64,000 nucleotides of DNA from Nonomuraea aurantiaca (GCF_020215705.1 NZ_JAIWNB010000001.1:930001-994000), one strand, 5' to 3'; shown: positions 52,181-61,020, counted from the stretch's first letter. Made by a program: numbers and translations. Notes: generated from the sequence alone by a model not told the origin.

Positions 52181-53284
52181 ATGAGCGGCAGCGCTCGGCG
52201 GAGCATGCCGTCGATCGAGGTCGTCGCCAAGGAGGCAGGGGTCTCCACCGCGACGGCCGGGCGGGCACTCGGCGGTTACGGCTCGGTGAGCGGCAAGAGC
52301 CGCGAGGCGGTGCTGGCCGCGGCCGAACGCCTCGGCTACCGGGCCAACAGCCTGGCCCGCAGCATGATCACCGGGCTGACCCACACGCTGGGCGTGCTCG
52401 TACCCGACATCGAGAACCCGTTCTTCTCCCGCGCCCTGCGCGGCATCGCGGACGTGGCGCACGAGCGCGGCTGGGAGGTGCTGCTGGTCAACACCGACGA
52501 GGACCTCTCGCTTGAACGCAAGGCGCTCGGCGTGCTCACCGAGCGGCGCGTAGACGGCCTGGTCGTCGCGCCCACCGACACCGCCGACCGCGACGCCTTG
52601 CAGGACGTCGTCGACGCCGGGATCCCGGTCGTCCTGCTCGACCGGCGGGTCCCGGGGCTCGAGGCCGACACGGTCGGCATCGACAACCGCGCCGCCGCCA
52701 AGGACGCCACCGAACGTCTGCTCGCGCTGGGCCACCGCAGCATCGCCTTACTGACCGGCGGCGATGAGAAGCTGCGGCCCCGGCTCGCCCGCACGGGACT
52801 GCGCGGCGTCGAACGCCTGGGCGCCACCACGGTCGGCGCCCGCGCGGCCGGATACCGTGACGCCCTGCTCGAACAGGGCATCGAGCCGCGGCCCGAGCTG
52901 GTCAGCGCCGAGGGCTTCCGCAGGGAGGACGCCGCCGCGGCCACGACCCGCCTGCTCGGGCTGCCCGACCCGCCGACCGCGATACTCGCCCTCGACAGCC
53001 TGCTCGCGCTCGGGGTGCTCCAGGCGCTGCGGCGGCTGGGGCTGCGCTGTCCCGCCGACGTGTCGCTGGTGGGCTTCGACGACGCCGACTGGGCGGAGGC
53101 GATCTCCCCGCCGCTCAGCGTGGTGGCCCAGCCGGTGTACGAGCTGGGGGCGGAGGCGGGCCGCCTGCTCCTTGACCGCGTCCACGGCACCGACCGCCGC
53201 CCCGTACACCGCCGCCTGCCCACCCGCTTCGTCGAGCGCGAGTCGGCCAGATCTGTGCGGACTCCCACCGGGACGTCCCTGTAG
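52181..53284 (+). CDS. LacI-family repressor of the sugar regulon
   Basis: A 367-residue protein; ATG 52181 is used (GTG 52175 also possible). The HTH and hinge are VVAKEAGVSTATAGRALGG, then AERLGYRANSLARSM. The effector domain follows LacI order: LGVLVPDIENPFFSRALRG, LLVNTDEDLSLERKAL, DGLVVAPT, RLLALGHRSIALLTGG and VSLVGFDDADWAEAISPPL. It is divergent from the kinase/transport operon. Two promoters with the same palindrome lie within 5 kb, so it probably controls both operons. Confidence 0.92.
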   Translation: MSGSARRSMPSIEVVAKEAGVSTATAGRALGGYGSVSGKSREAVLAAAERLGYRANSLARSMITGLTHTLGVLVPDIENPFFSRALRGIADVAHERGWEVLLVNTDEDLSLERKALGVLTERRVDGLVVAPTDTADRDALQDVVDAGIPVVLLDRRVPGLEADTVGIDNRAAAKDATERLLALGHRSIALLTGGDEKLRPRLARTGLRGVERLGATTVGARAAGYRDALLEQGIEPRPELVSAEGFRREDAAAATTRLLGLPDPPTAILALDSLLALGVLQALRRLGLRCPADVSLVGFDDADWAEAISPPLSVVAQPVYELGAEAGRLLLDRVHGTDRRPVHRRLPTRFVERESARSVRTPTGTSL

Positions 53285-53290
53285 CCGAAG

Positions 53291-53317
53291 CTCGCCGGGC
53301 CGTCGCACCCGGGCGAG
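53291..53317. terminator. Hairpin between convergent lacI-type and VOC genes
   Basis: CTCGCCGGG pairs with CCCGGGCGAG with a single bulged base and an 8-nt loop, six bases after the repressor stop. Likely serves both strands. Confidence 0.5.
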
Positions 53318-53327
53318 TCGGAGATCG

Positions 53328-53771
53328 TCAAAAGAGGCTGCGGCTGGAGACGAAAATGCAGAACGGATGTCCGGCCAGGTCCGCGTACACACGCAGGGGC
53401 TCTTCAGCGTCGTCTATGCGGTCCAGCAGCAGCCGGCCGCCGAGGCGCAAGACGCGTTCGTGCTGTGCCCGCAGCTCCTCGACCGACGTCACGGTCAGGT
53501 CCAAGTGCGATTGCTGGGGGACCTGACCCTGCGGCCACGTCGCCTCCGGCAGCTTGTCGACCTGCTGGAAGGCCAGTTGTGGAGCGCCGCCCGCAGTGCG
53601 CAACACCAGCCAGTCGCGGCCCCGCTCGTCAACTTCGCCCGCTTCGGGCGGCTCATCACCGGGTCGGTAGACCAGGCCCAGCAGGGACCGGTAGAACTCC
53701 GCCAGAGCTCTGGCGTCAGTGCAGTCGAGCACCACCTGACACAGCTTGGGCCTGCTGTCCTGATCGGCCAC
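53328..53771 (-). CDS. VOC-superfamily (glyoxalase/bleomycin-resistance-like) protein
   Basis: A 147-residue protein of two beta-alpha-beta-beta-beta units: QVVLDCTDARALAEFYRSLLGL and SHLDLTVTSVEELRAQ, ending RVYADLAGHPFCIFVSS. It fits the actinobacterial glyoxalase-like subgroup (Glyoxalase_6). The role (metal enzyme or drug binder) cannot be told from the sequence. It is a single gene, convergent with the LacI gene. Confidence 0.87.
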   Translation of the reverse strand: MADQDSRPKLCQVVLDCTDARALAEFYRSLLGLVYRPGDEPPEAGEVDERGRDWLVLRTAGGAPQLAFQQVDKLPEATWPQGQVPQQSHLDLTVTSVEELRAQHERVLRLGGRLLLDRIDDAEEPLRVYADLAGHPFCIFVSSRSLF

Positions 53772-53955
53772 CCGAACGCCTCCCCGATGAACATTTCCGT
53801 ATACGCGGACATGCCCTCTTCACCCAGCGCCTGGGGCTAAACGCGAGAAGACCGTTCGGGCGGGAGCGCGATGTCCCAGGGGCCGGGCCGCTGGAATCAC
53901 CCAGTTGCCCGGCCGGGGTTCATCTATCTGCCGTAGTCCAACGTGTGGTGCTCTC
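53772..53955. other. Gap, no gene seen
   Basis: No protein-like frame. It holds the promoter of the leftward VOC gene and the 3' flank of the haloperoxidase-like gene. Confidence 0.4.
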
Positions 53956-55389
53956 TCAGCCGCGTCCCGACCAGTAGGCCGCCGCGCGCTGCCACGCCGC
54001 GCCGCCCACCGCCCGGCCGAGGGCGCGGCCCTGCAGGTCGCCGGCCCGGAAGTGGATGCCGCCGTATCTCCGCGACATCCCGGCCTCGTCGGCGGCGGCG
54101 CTGAAGGTACGCCAGCTCAGCGTCAGGTCGTTGGCGGGGCTCACCCCCGGCTCCACCTGCGAGGAGCCCTTGGCGATCAGGGCCGAGCCGCCGAACGCGT
54201 CGCCGCCGGTGAAGCGCCGCAGCACCTCGGCCGCCGCCGCGCTGAACGTGCTGTGGCCGGAGACGTACTCGGCGAACGGCGGCGTCGGGAACGTCGGCAC
54301 CTGATAGGGCACCCACGTCGCGCCGTCGATCACCCGGCCGCCCCAGGTCGCGATCTGCTGCCCCTGGTACAGGAAGCGGACCGCGGTGATCGGGCGTACG
54401 GAGTCGAAGACGCGCTTGACCTCCCACGAGGCGATCCCGGCGTCCTGCACCGAGTTGGCCAGCGCGAAGAACATCTTCACGTCCTGGTCCAGGCCATGAT
54501 GGTCACGCGCCGACACCTGCTGGGCGAACAGGCACCAGTGGCCGGGCGGCGTCTCACTGCTGGGGCCGTCGGCCCAGTACTCCGCGATCGCCTTCTGGCG
54601 GTCGGTCAGCGCGGCGGTGCCCGACACGATCTCGGCGGCCTGGGCACGGTAGGCGGCCGAGCCGTACGTCGCGGGTGCGGGCACCTGGTCGGCCAGGTCG
54701 CGCGCGTGACCGCTGAAGGAGGCGACCCCGCCCCAGTGCGGCGCGAGGAACGGCGGCGTGACCACCACGCCCGCCTTGTTGCGGAAGGTCAGCGGCTGCC
54801 AGCGGCTCGGGTCGTTGACCGTGGTCAGCGGATCGGCGACCACCATCGGAGCGTTGACCGGCGCGTAGCCGGTGGTGTCGGCGTAGCCGCCGAGCTGGTT
54901 GGAGCCGTCGGCGTGCCGGTATTCGAGCACGGCCGTGCAGGCGGCCAGGCCGGTCTGGGCCGGCTGGCTGGACTGGTCGGCCGGGTCGTAGCCCAGCTCG
55001 GTCATCAACGCGTCGAACACCGCCCGCTGCGCCGGATAGAGATCCACGGCCGCCTGGTGGGCCGCGTAGCTGATCGCCTGGGCCCGGTTCGCGTCCGTGC
55101 GTTCGGCCGCGGGCCGGCGCAGCGTGCCACCCAGCCGGGTGCCGACGGCGACCGGATCGTAGGCGGCCCACGCGTCATAGGCACAGGTGTGCACGGTGGC
55201 CAGCGCCCTGGCCACCATCGGCGGCCCCAGCGCGCCGCCGCGCACCGCCGCCAGCATCGCGGTGTTCCACCTGACCACCACGTTGGGCTGCGCCGCCGCC
55301 GCCGGGTGGGCGGGTGTGATCGGTAAGACGAGCGCGGTGGCGGTCACCAAGGTGAGCACTGCCGCGCGTAAGGACGTCAGAACGGGCAT
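53956..55389 (-). CDS. Secreted vanadium-haloperoxidase/PAP2-like protein
   Basis: A 477-residue protein with a signal peptide (LRAAVLTLVTATALVLPIT, cleavage near the Ala-rich AHPAAAAQP). The vanadate/phosphate-binding set of the family is complete: KRVFDSVRPITAVR (Lys and Arg), YVSGHSTFSAAAAEVL (Ser-Gly-His, acid-base His) and SRRYGGIHFRAGD (Arg and His). Close relatives are annotated vanadium-dependent haloperoxidase or PA-phosphatase-like; which of these it is cannot be told without the halide-pocket residues. It is exported and stands alone. Confidence 0.85.
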   Translation of the reverse strand: MPVLTSLRAAVLTLVTATALVLPITPAHPAAAAQPNVVVRWNTAMLAAVRGGALGPPMVARALATVHTCAYDAWAAYDPVAVGTRLGGTLRRPAAERTDANRAQAISYAAHQAAVDLYPAQRAVFDALMTELGYDPADQSSQPAQTGLAACTAVLEYRHADGSNQLGGYADTTGYAPVNAPMVVADPLTTVNDPSRWQPLTFRNKAGVVVTPPFLAPHWGGVASFSGHARDLADQVPAPATYGSAAYRAQAAEIVSGTAALTDRQKAIAEYWADGPSSETPPGHWCLFAQQVSARDHHGLDQDVKMFFALANSVQDAGIASWEVKRVFDSVRPITAVRFLYQGQQIATWGGRVIDGATWVPYQVPTFPTPPFAEYVSGHSTFSAAAAEVLRRFTGGDAFGGSALIAKGSSQVEPGVSPANDLTLSWRTFSAAADEAGMSRRYGGIHFRAGDLQGRALGRAVGGAAWQRAAAYWSGRG

Positions 55390-55522
55390 GGCGAAGTCTC
55401 CTCGCGTCGTGGGCCCCCGTGCGCCCGGTGCGGAGAGGCTAGACTTCCATGCTCGAACTCATTTTCGATCTATCCGGCGGGTAAGAGCTGCCTTCCCCAC
55501 GCGTCCTCATGCTCGAACGGAC

Positions 55523-56155
55523 TTACGCGCTGAAGACTCGCCCGATCAGGGACGGCAGGAGGGCCGGGTCGGCGACGTGGGTGGCGGGGGAGAGGCGGGC
55601 GGGTGGGACCAGGCCGTTGACCAGCGCCAGGCAGCGCATGCCCGCCGCCTCCGCCGCCATCACCCCGTACGCGCTGTCCTCCACCACCACGCACCGCTCC
55701 GCCGGCACCCCGAGCGCACTCGCCGCGAACAGGAACAGATCGGGTGCGGGCTTCCCCCGCGCGACGTCCTCGGCGCTGAAGACGTTCCCGGCGAACCGCT
55801 CCGCCAGTCCCGTGAGCTCCAGGCTGCGGCGGATCTTCGCGTGGCTCCCGTTGGACGCCACGCACACCGGCACGCTCAGCCCATCCAGCGCCGCCACGAT
55901 CCCCGGCACGGGAACGAGCTCCGCCGTCAGCGCCGCCTCGTGCGCCGCCGCCAGCCGCTCGCGCCACCCCGCAGGAACCTCGCCGACGGCCCGGTCCCAC
56001 TCCTCGTCGCTGCAGCCCACGAACCGGGCGGCGTACTCCTCCTCGTCGATCGACCACCCCAGCTCGCGCAGCGCCGCCGTGCCGACGCGTACCGAGATGC
56101 GCTCGCTGTCCACCAGCACCCCGTCACAGTCGAAGATGACGAGTTCGACCGGCAA
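55523..56155 (-). CDS. HAD-superfamily sugar phosphatase/phosphomutase
   Basis: A 210-residue protein from TTG 56155 with AAAGGAGC upstream. The HAD motifs are VIFDCDGVLVDSE (nucleophile Asp in DCD), VASNGSHAKI, and GKPAPDLFLFAAS with VVVEDSAYGVMAA. A cap lies between. It belongs to the beta-phosphoglucomutase-like group that includes many sugar phosphatases. It follows the SIS deglycase by 68 bp in the same direction and should be under the same operator; a job in removing or isomerising sugar phosphates is inferred. Confidence 0.88.
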   Translation of the reverse strand: MPVELVIFDCDGVLVDSERISVRVGTAALRELGWSIDEEEYAARFVGCSDEEWDRAVGEVPAGWRERLAAAHEAALTAELVPVPGIVAALDGLSVPVCVASNGSHAKIRRSLELTGLAERFAGNVFSAEDVARGKPAPDLFLFAASALGVPAERCVVVEDSAYGVMAAEAAGMRCLALVNGLVPPARLSPATHVADPALLPSLIGRVFSA

Positions 56156-56223
56156 ACCAAGCTCCTTTCCCCGCCGTGCCGCCGGGCGGCGGTGCGCCGC
56201 CCGGCGCCGCGATCAGTGGTAGA

Positions 56224-57225
56224 TCAGTAGTCCACCTGGAACATGTAGTTACGCTTGTCGAGGTCGTGTCCGCGTACGGCCTCGTAGTGGCGGGCCAGCC
56301 GGTCCATGAGCACGGCGATCGCCAGCGGGGACACCTCGCCGCGCAGCGCCTTCGGGATGCCGGGCAGCGTGAGGTCCGCCGTGTCGATGTGGAAGGTCTT
56401 CTTGGCCGCGTACGTGTCGAGGAAGCGCTTGGCCCGTTCGGCCATGGCCCGCGACGGGTCCTCGCCCAGCAGGTTGATCACCGCCACGTCGTCGTTGACC
56501 ACCTCGAACGCGCCCTGGAAGAACTCGCCCGAGTTGAAGCCCGCCGCGTGCTTCCACTGCATCTCCTGCAGGAAGCACATGGCCAGCCCGTACGCCCAGG
56601 CGTAGCTGGGGCCGGAGCCGAGCACGTACGTGATCGGCTCGTCCTTCAGCGTCTCGGCGATGACCCGCGCCCGCTCCTCACCCTCGTGCGCGGCGGACAC
56701 CAGGGCGTCCGGGAGCGCGTCGAGGGCCTGGTCGAGCAGCGCCCAGTCGCGCTCCACGCCGGACCTGCGCAGCAGGGCATAGGCCGCCAGCTGCATGAAC
56801 AGATCACTCTTGCCGGTGAAGGCCACGTCGGCCGCCTCGGCCAGCGGGCCGCCCTCCTGGGTCACCACGACCACGGTCGCGCCGGTGCTCCTGGCGTACT
56901 GCGCGGCGGCGACGGTCTCCTTGGTCTTGCCGGTGTACGAGGCCAGGAAGACCAGCGAGCCCTCGCCCATGCGCCGGGGGCGCGCGGTGTTGAGCTCGTC
57001 GCTCTGCAGCTTGTAGACGGGCCAGGTGCCTTCGCGTTCGAGCAGGTAGTGGGCCGGGTAGGCGGCGATGAGCGAGCCGCCGGCGCCCACGAAGAACACA
57101 TTGCGCAGACCCTTGTCGATGGCGTCCGAGACGAGCTGCGCCAGCTGGGGGCGCTGGTCGAGCGTCGCGCGGATCTTGTCGGCCAGGTCGGACTCGATCG
57201 GTTTGAGCGGCAGCAGGTCGGTCAC
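56224..57225 (-). CDS. SIS-domain deglycase, FrlB-like
   Basis: A 333-residue protein with two SIS domains: NVFFVGAGGSLIAAYPAHYL, LVFLASYTGKTKETVAAAQ, TVVVVTQEGGPLAEAADV and ITYVLGSGPSYAWAYGLAM, then WKHAAGFNSGEFFQGAFEV. The layout and the C-terminus (RHYEAVRGHDLDKRNYMFQV) resemble fructoselysine-6-phosphate deglycase FrlB, which releases glucose 6-phosphate and the free amine. A FrlD-like kinase under the same operator supports this. Related SIS sugar isomerases are the alternative. Confidence 0.82.
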   Translation of the reverse strand: MTDLLPLKPIESDLADKIRATLDQRPQLAQLVSDAIDKGLRNVFFVGAGGSLIAAYPAHYLLEREGTWPVYKLQSDELNTARPRRMGEGSLVFLASYTGKTKETVAAAQYARSTGATVVVVTQEGGPLAEAADVAFTGKSDLFMQLAAYALLRRSGVERDWALLDQALDALPDALVSAAHEGEERARVIAETLKDEPITYVLGSGPSYAWAYGLAMCFLQEMQWKHAAGFNSGEFFQGAFEVVNDDVAVINLLGEDPSRAMAERAKRFLDTYAAKKTFHIDTADLTLPGIPKALRGEVSPLAIAVLMDRLARHYEAVRGHDLDKRNYMFQVDY

Positions 57226-57238
57226 AGGAGACTCCTTT

Positions 57239-57296
57239 TGAGAACGTTCTCAGTTTGACGTTGATAACGTTCTCACTCGGAACGAGAATGAGTCAA
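57239..57296 (-). promoter_or_regulatory. Double LacI operator and promoter of deglycase operon
   Basis: TGAGAACGTTCTCA (57239-57252) is identical to the palindrome at 52059, and a one-mismatch copy TGATAACGTTCTCA lies at 57262-57275. On the minus strand a -35 TTGACT (57296-57291) is followed after 18 bp by GAACGT inside the second copy, the same design as the kinase operon. On the plus strand TTGATA (57261-57266) and GAGAAT (57284-57289), 17 bp apart, could serve the transporter gene, which would then also be repressed. Confidence 0.8.
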
Positions 57297-57370
57297 GAGG
57301 TCGCACGGCAGCCCAGCTGATAGCGTCTTCGTATCACCTGGCAAGACGCGAATTCGCATAGTGAGACGTA

Positions 57371-58660
57371 ATGCCGCTTTCCCCCACAACCAGGACGACG
57401 CCCAGCCGATCGAGGGTCGCGGCCGCCAGCCTCGTCGGCACGGCCATCGAGTTCTACGATTTCTACATCTACGGCACCGCCGCCGCGCTGGTGCTCAACA
57501 CCGCGTTCTTCCCCGGGATGGACCCGGTGGCGGGCCGCCTGGCCGCGTTCTCGACGTTCGCGGTGGCGTTCATCTCCCGGCCGCTCGGCTCGGCGGTGTT
57601 CGGCCACTGGGGCGACCGGATCGGGCGCAAGTCGATGCTCGTCGCCTCGCTCCTGGTCATGGGCCTGTCCACGGTCGCGATCGGCCTGCTGCCCGGCTAC
57701 GCGGCCATCGGCGTCGCCGCCCCGGTGCTGCTCGTGCTGCTCCGTTTCACGCAGGGCATCGGACTCGGCGGCGAGTGGGGCGGCGCCGCGCTGCTCGCGA
57801 CCGAGCACGCGCCGCCGGGCAAGCGCGGGCTGTACGCGATGTTCCCGCAGCTCGGGCCGTCGGTCGGGTTCATCGTGGCCAACGGGCTGTTCCTGCTGCT
57901 GGGGGAGGTGCTCGGCGACGAGCGGTTCGGCAGCTGGGGCTGGCGCCTGCCGTTCGTGGCGAGCCTGCTGCTCGTCCTCACCGGCCTGTACGTACGGCTG
58001 AAGATCGCCGAAACCCCGGTCTTCCAGGCCGCCATGGACCAGCACCGCATCGCCGAGGTGCCGTTCGCCGGCCTGATGCGGCAGCAGTGGCGCCGCGTGC
58101 TGCTCGGCGCGGGCGCCATGACGATCGCGTACACGCTCTTCTACACCGCGACCACCTACTGCCTGGCGTACGGCACGCAGGCGCTGAAGATCCCGAAGAC
58201 CACCATGCTCGCGCTGACCATGATCGGTGTCGTGTTCATGGCGGCGGGGACGGTGGCGTCGGCGATGGTGTCCGACCGCTTCGGCCGCCGCCGCACGCTG
58301 CTCACCGGGACCGCCGTGGCGGTGGCGTGGGGGCTGGTGATGTTCCCGCTGATGGAGACCCGGTCGGTGGTGCTCGTGGGGCTCGCGCTGGCCGGCGCGC
58401 TCGGCCTGATGGGGCTGGTGTTCGGGCCGATGGGGGCCTTCCTGCCGGAACTGTTCAGGACCGAATACCGCTACAGTGGCGCGTCGATCGCCTACAGCCT
58501 CGGCGGGGTGCTGGGCGGCGCGGTGCCGCCGCTGGTGGCGACCGGCCTGCAGGCGAGCGGTGCCGGCGTGCTGGGCGTCGGGGGGTACGTGTCGGCGATG
58601 GCCGTACTGAGCCTGCTCTGCCTGCTCGGCCTGCCCGAAACGGGGGAGCAGACCCTCTAG
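57371..58660 (+). CDS. MHS-family MFS transporter
   Basis: A 429-residue protein with the hallmarks of metabolite:H+ symporters: GTAIEFYDFYIYGTAAALVL in helix 1, FGHWGDRIGRKSMLVASLL (motif A), RFTQGIGLGGEWGGAALLA and the FPQLGPSVGFIVANG helix. Twelve helices. MHS members import organic acids, osmolytes or aromatic compounds. It is divergent from the deglycase and shares the operator region, so it may bring in a substrate of, or related to, the same pathway. Confidence 0.88.
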   Translation: MPLSPTTRTTPSRSRVAAASLVGTAIEFYDFYIYGTAAALVLNTAFFPGMDPVAGRLAAFSTFAVAFISRPLGSAVFGHWGDRIGRKSMLVASLLVMGLSTVAIGLLPGYAAIGVAAPVLLVLLRFTQGIGLGGEWGGAALLATEHAPPGKRGLYAMFPQLGPSVGFIVANGLFLLLGEVLGDERFGSWGWRLPFVASLLLVLTGLYVRLKIAETPVFQAAMDQHRIAEVPFAGLMRQQWRRVLLGAGAMTIAYTLFYTATTYCLAYGTQALKIPKTTMLALTMIGVVFMAAGTVASAMVSDRFGRRRTLLTGTAVAVAWGLVMFPLMETRSVVLVGLALAGALGLMGLVFGPMGAFLPELFRTEYRYSGASIAYSLGGVLGGAVPPLVATGLQASGAGVLGVGGYVSAMAVLSLLCLLGLPETGEQTL

Positions 58661-58682
58661 AGGGCCATTAGTGGGCCTTTCT
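58659..58682. terminator. Hairpin between convergent MHS and lipoprotein genes
   Basis: AGAG-GGCC pairs with GGCC-TTTCT with a bulge around a short loop and a TTTCT end on the plus strand. It begins at the stop of the transporter gene. Confidence 0.45.
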
Positions 58683-58691
58683 GTTCGGCGA

Positions 58692-59570
58692 TCAGAGCTG
58701 CCAGCGGCCGAACTCGGAGTCGAGGCGGTCGCCGATGCGTCCGGACTTGGGGTAGAAGTCGGCGTAGAAGTCCTTGCCGCACTCGAGGTCGTCGAGCGCT
58801 GCCTTGATCTCCTTGGCGAGGTACTGGTTCGCGGTCGCCGGTGACAGCCGTGGCTGGTAGACGGTGTTCTCGCCGGCGTCTTCGTCGACCAGGCCCTGCT
58901 TCTTGGCGATGGCGTTCATCTGCGCCGAGAACTCCCGGTAGCCGCGATCTGCCATGCTCGTCGGGCTGACGGAGTCCACGCGGTAGCCCTTGCCCTTGAC
59001 GCAGTCACCCATGGTCGCGGCCAGCTCGAGCAGCTTGGGGTCGCCGTTCAGCTCACGTTCGAAGGCGGCCTTGTAGGCCTTCTCGTACTGCTCGTACTCG
59101 TCGTCCATACTCTTGACGACCTTGCCGGTCACATCCTTGAGGGCCTTGACGTTACAGCTGTCGAGGACCTTGTCGTAGCTGCGCAACTGCGCCTTCGACA
59201 GCGAGTCCCTGATCGAAGAGTTGGGGTCGTCGTCGCGGGTGTACGCGGCCTGTTTTCTGAAGGAGCCGGGGTCAGCGACTTGGTAGAAGACATTGAAGCC
59301 CTGCTTCGAGCGCACCCGCTTCATGGCCTCGTAGTCGCCATTGGCGGCCTTGTCGTTGTCCGTCTCCGGCTTGGGCTTCGGGACCCAGGCGACGTAACGG
59401 AAGCCCTTCTGCTTCATGCAGTCGGCGATGGCCGACTGAATCCGCTGCGGCTTGTCCGACTTGCCGCTTGCGGCCGTCGTCTTGGCAGGCTGCGCCTCAG
59501 GGCTGGAGGCACAGCCGGCGAGCGTGACAGCGCACAGCACGGTCACGGCAAGAGTTGATCTAGTGAACAT
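58692..59570 (-). CDS. Hypothetical lipoprotein
   Basis: A 292-residue protein. ATG 59570 is preferred over ATG 59582 because a promoter places the transcript start about at 59570. Lipobox is VTLAGCASS. The mature part is charged and helical, with four Cys in two pairs (IADCMKQKGFRY, VLDSCNVKAL, MGDCVKGKGYRV, LDDLECGKDF). The repeated (D)C-x-K-x-KG(F/Y)R form suggests two related halves. No family recognised. Extracellular location is expected. Confidence 0.8.
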   Translation of the reverse strand: MFTRSTLAVTVLCAVTLAGCASSPEAQPAKTTAASGKSDKPQRIQSAIADCMKQKGFRYVAWVPKPKPETDNDKAANGDYEAMKRVRSKQGFNVFYQVADPGSFRKQAAYTRDDDPNSSIRDSLSKAQLRSYDKVLDSCNVKALKDVTGKVVKSMDDEYEQYEKAYKAAFERELNGDPKLLELAATMGDCVKGKGYRVDSVSPTSMADRGYREFSAQMNAIAKKQGLVDEDAGENTVYQPRLSPATANQYLAKEIKAALDDLECGKDFYADFYPKSGRIGDRLDSEFGRWQL

Positions 59571-59577
59571 GCGGGAG

Positions 59578-59607
59578 ACCATACTCCGTTAAACGAAATA
59601 TGGTCAA
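59578..59607 (-). promoter_or_regulatory. Probable leaderless promoter of the lipoprotein gene
   Basis: TTGACC at 59607-59602 and TATGGT at 59583-59578 with 18 bp between. The -10 ends seven bases before ATG 59570, so transcription should begin at or near that ATG. Confidence 0.6.
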
Positions 59608-59623
59608 CCTGTCTTCAGGGTGC

Positions 59624-60469
59624 TCAGTCCAGCCAGATCCGGGCCAGGCGGCGACGGGCGCGCGGGTCTTCGGTGAACGCCGTACGGCCGTGCAGCACCA
59701 CGTCATTGTTGACGAGCAGGAGATCGCACGGGCGCAGCGGGAAGCGCAGGACCATGTCCCCGTCGGCGAGGATCTCGTCGAAAGCATCCAGGGCGGCCAC
59801 GGCGCAGGAGGTCAGCGGCTTCCCAGCGGCTTCCTGGGCGCGTTCGATCCAGTGGCGGTTGTACTGGACGCGGAGCCGCCCCGCGCGCCACTCGAAGACG
59901 GGGTAGACGCGGTCGAAGTCCGAGACCGTGCCCGCGCCGAAATGGAAGTCCTCATAGAGCTCGGCCAGCAGGTCGGGCCGCTCTTTCAGCAGCCGGTCGT
60001 GTACGGCGTGGCCGCTCACCAGCAGGGACTCCCCGCCGTGGACGGCCGCGCGGAGGCACAGCAGGCCCAGCAGGTGCGGCGGCCCGGGCGGCCCGCCCCG
60101 GTCGGTGTGGAAGGCCAGGCCCTGGTCGTCCATGCCTCTGCGCGAGTTCTCGCCGGTGGTCACCAGCCCGGCCTTCTGGGCGCGCGGGGTGCCGAGGAGC
60201 GAGCCGAACGTGTAGCACAGAAGATCGATCTGCTCCTCGGGCCAGTCCATGATCGGCCATCCCCGGATCACCACCAGGCCGGGACCCGCTTCGAGCGCGG
60301 CCTTGGCTCTCTCGGCCAGGAGCGTCAGTGCCGGGATGTGGAACTCGGGCTGGGGCCCGGTGGCCATCGCGGTGAGCGGTTGGTCGATGGGGAGCAGCCA
60401 GTCCTGTTCGCGCAGGGTGGAGGGGGTCCATGCCGTGGGGCCGCCTACCGGTGTCGGGTTGGTCCGCAT
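59624..60469 (-). CDS. TauD/TfdA-like Fe(II)/2-oxoglutarate dioxygenase
   Basis: A 281-residue protein. The metal triad is readable: His and Asp in LAFHTDRGGPPG, the distal His in DVVLHGRTAF, and the 2-oxoglutarate Arg in RRRLARIWLD at the very C-terminus. The fold belongs to the clavaminate-synthase-like superfamily, which hydroxylates amino acids, sulfonates or peptides. It is a single gene; GAGAGAC precedes its ATG. With no pathway neighbour the substrate is open; free amino-acid hydroxylation is one possibility. Confidence 0.86.
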   Translation of the reverse strand: MRTNPTPVGGPTAWTPSTLREQDWLLPIDQPLTAMATGPQPEFHIPALTLLAERAKAALEAGPGLVVIRGWPIMDWPEEQIDLLCYTFGSLLGTPRAQKAGLVTTGENSRRGMDDQGLAFHTDRGGPPGPPHLLGLLCLRAAVHGGESLLVSGHAVHDRLLKERPDLLAELYEDFHFGAGTVSDFDRVYPVFEWRAGRLRVQYNRHWIERAQEAAGKPLTSCAVAALDAFDEILADGDMVLRFPLRPCDLLLVNNDVVLHGRTAFTEDPRARRRLARIWLD

Positions 60470-60579
60470 CGTGGTCTCTCCCGGTGATCGTGCCGCCTGC
60501 CTTTACGGCCTACCCGCCCGGGGCGCGGGTCCACGCGTCGGCGATTGGGGGAGGACCGGCCGACCATGCGTAGCCGTGA

Positions 60580-61020
60580 TCAGGCCGAACCCAGCTTCTT
60601 CTGATAGCAGCGGGTCAGCGGCTGGTGCACGTACGTCCCGTACGACTCGCCAAGCACATACCCGCTGCTCTCGTACAAAGCTATGGCCTCAGGCTGCCTG
60701 ACCCCGGTCGCCAAACGCACCGTCTCGTAGCCCATGCCCCGGGCCAGATCCTCCAAGGCCGCCAAGAGCCGCCTGGCGATCCCCTGCCCACGGAAGGCGG
60801 GATCCACGTACATCCGCTTGAGCTCCCCCATGTCCGGACCCGCCGGCTGGATGGCGCCACACCCGGCGGCATGCTCGCCGGCGTAGGCGACGAGGTAGCG
60901 GGCCTGCGCCTTGACGACGGAACGCCCCTCGGGTCCGTAGCGCTTCACCAGCTCGTCGAAGGCCGCGGCGAGCAGGGCGGTCAGGTCGGCGTCGGCAACG
61001 GTCCGCTCCTCGATCTGCAT
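60580..61020 (-). CDS. GNAT-family N-acetyltransferase
   Basis: A 146-residue protein with the GNAT acetyl-CoA loop RGQGIARRLLAALEDLA, preceded by the LKRMYVDPAF strand and followed by GYETVRLATG and AIALYESSGYV. The conserved fold is complete. Substrate unknown. It lies alone between the dioxygenase and the condensing enzyme. Confidence 0.9.
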   Translation of the reverse strand: MQIEERTVADADLTALLAAAFDELVKRYGPEGRSVVKAQARYLVAYAGEHAAGCGAIQPAGPDMGELKRMYVDPAFRGQGIARRLLAALEDLARGMGYETVRLATGVRQPEAIALYESSGYVLGESYGTYVHQPLTRCYQKKLGSA

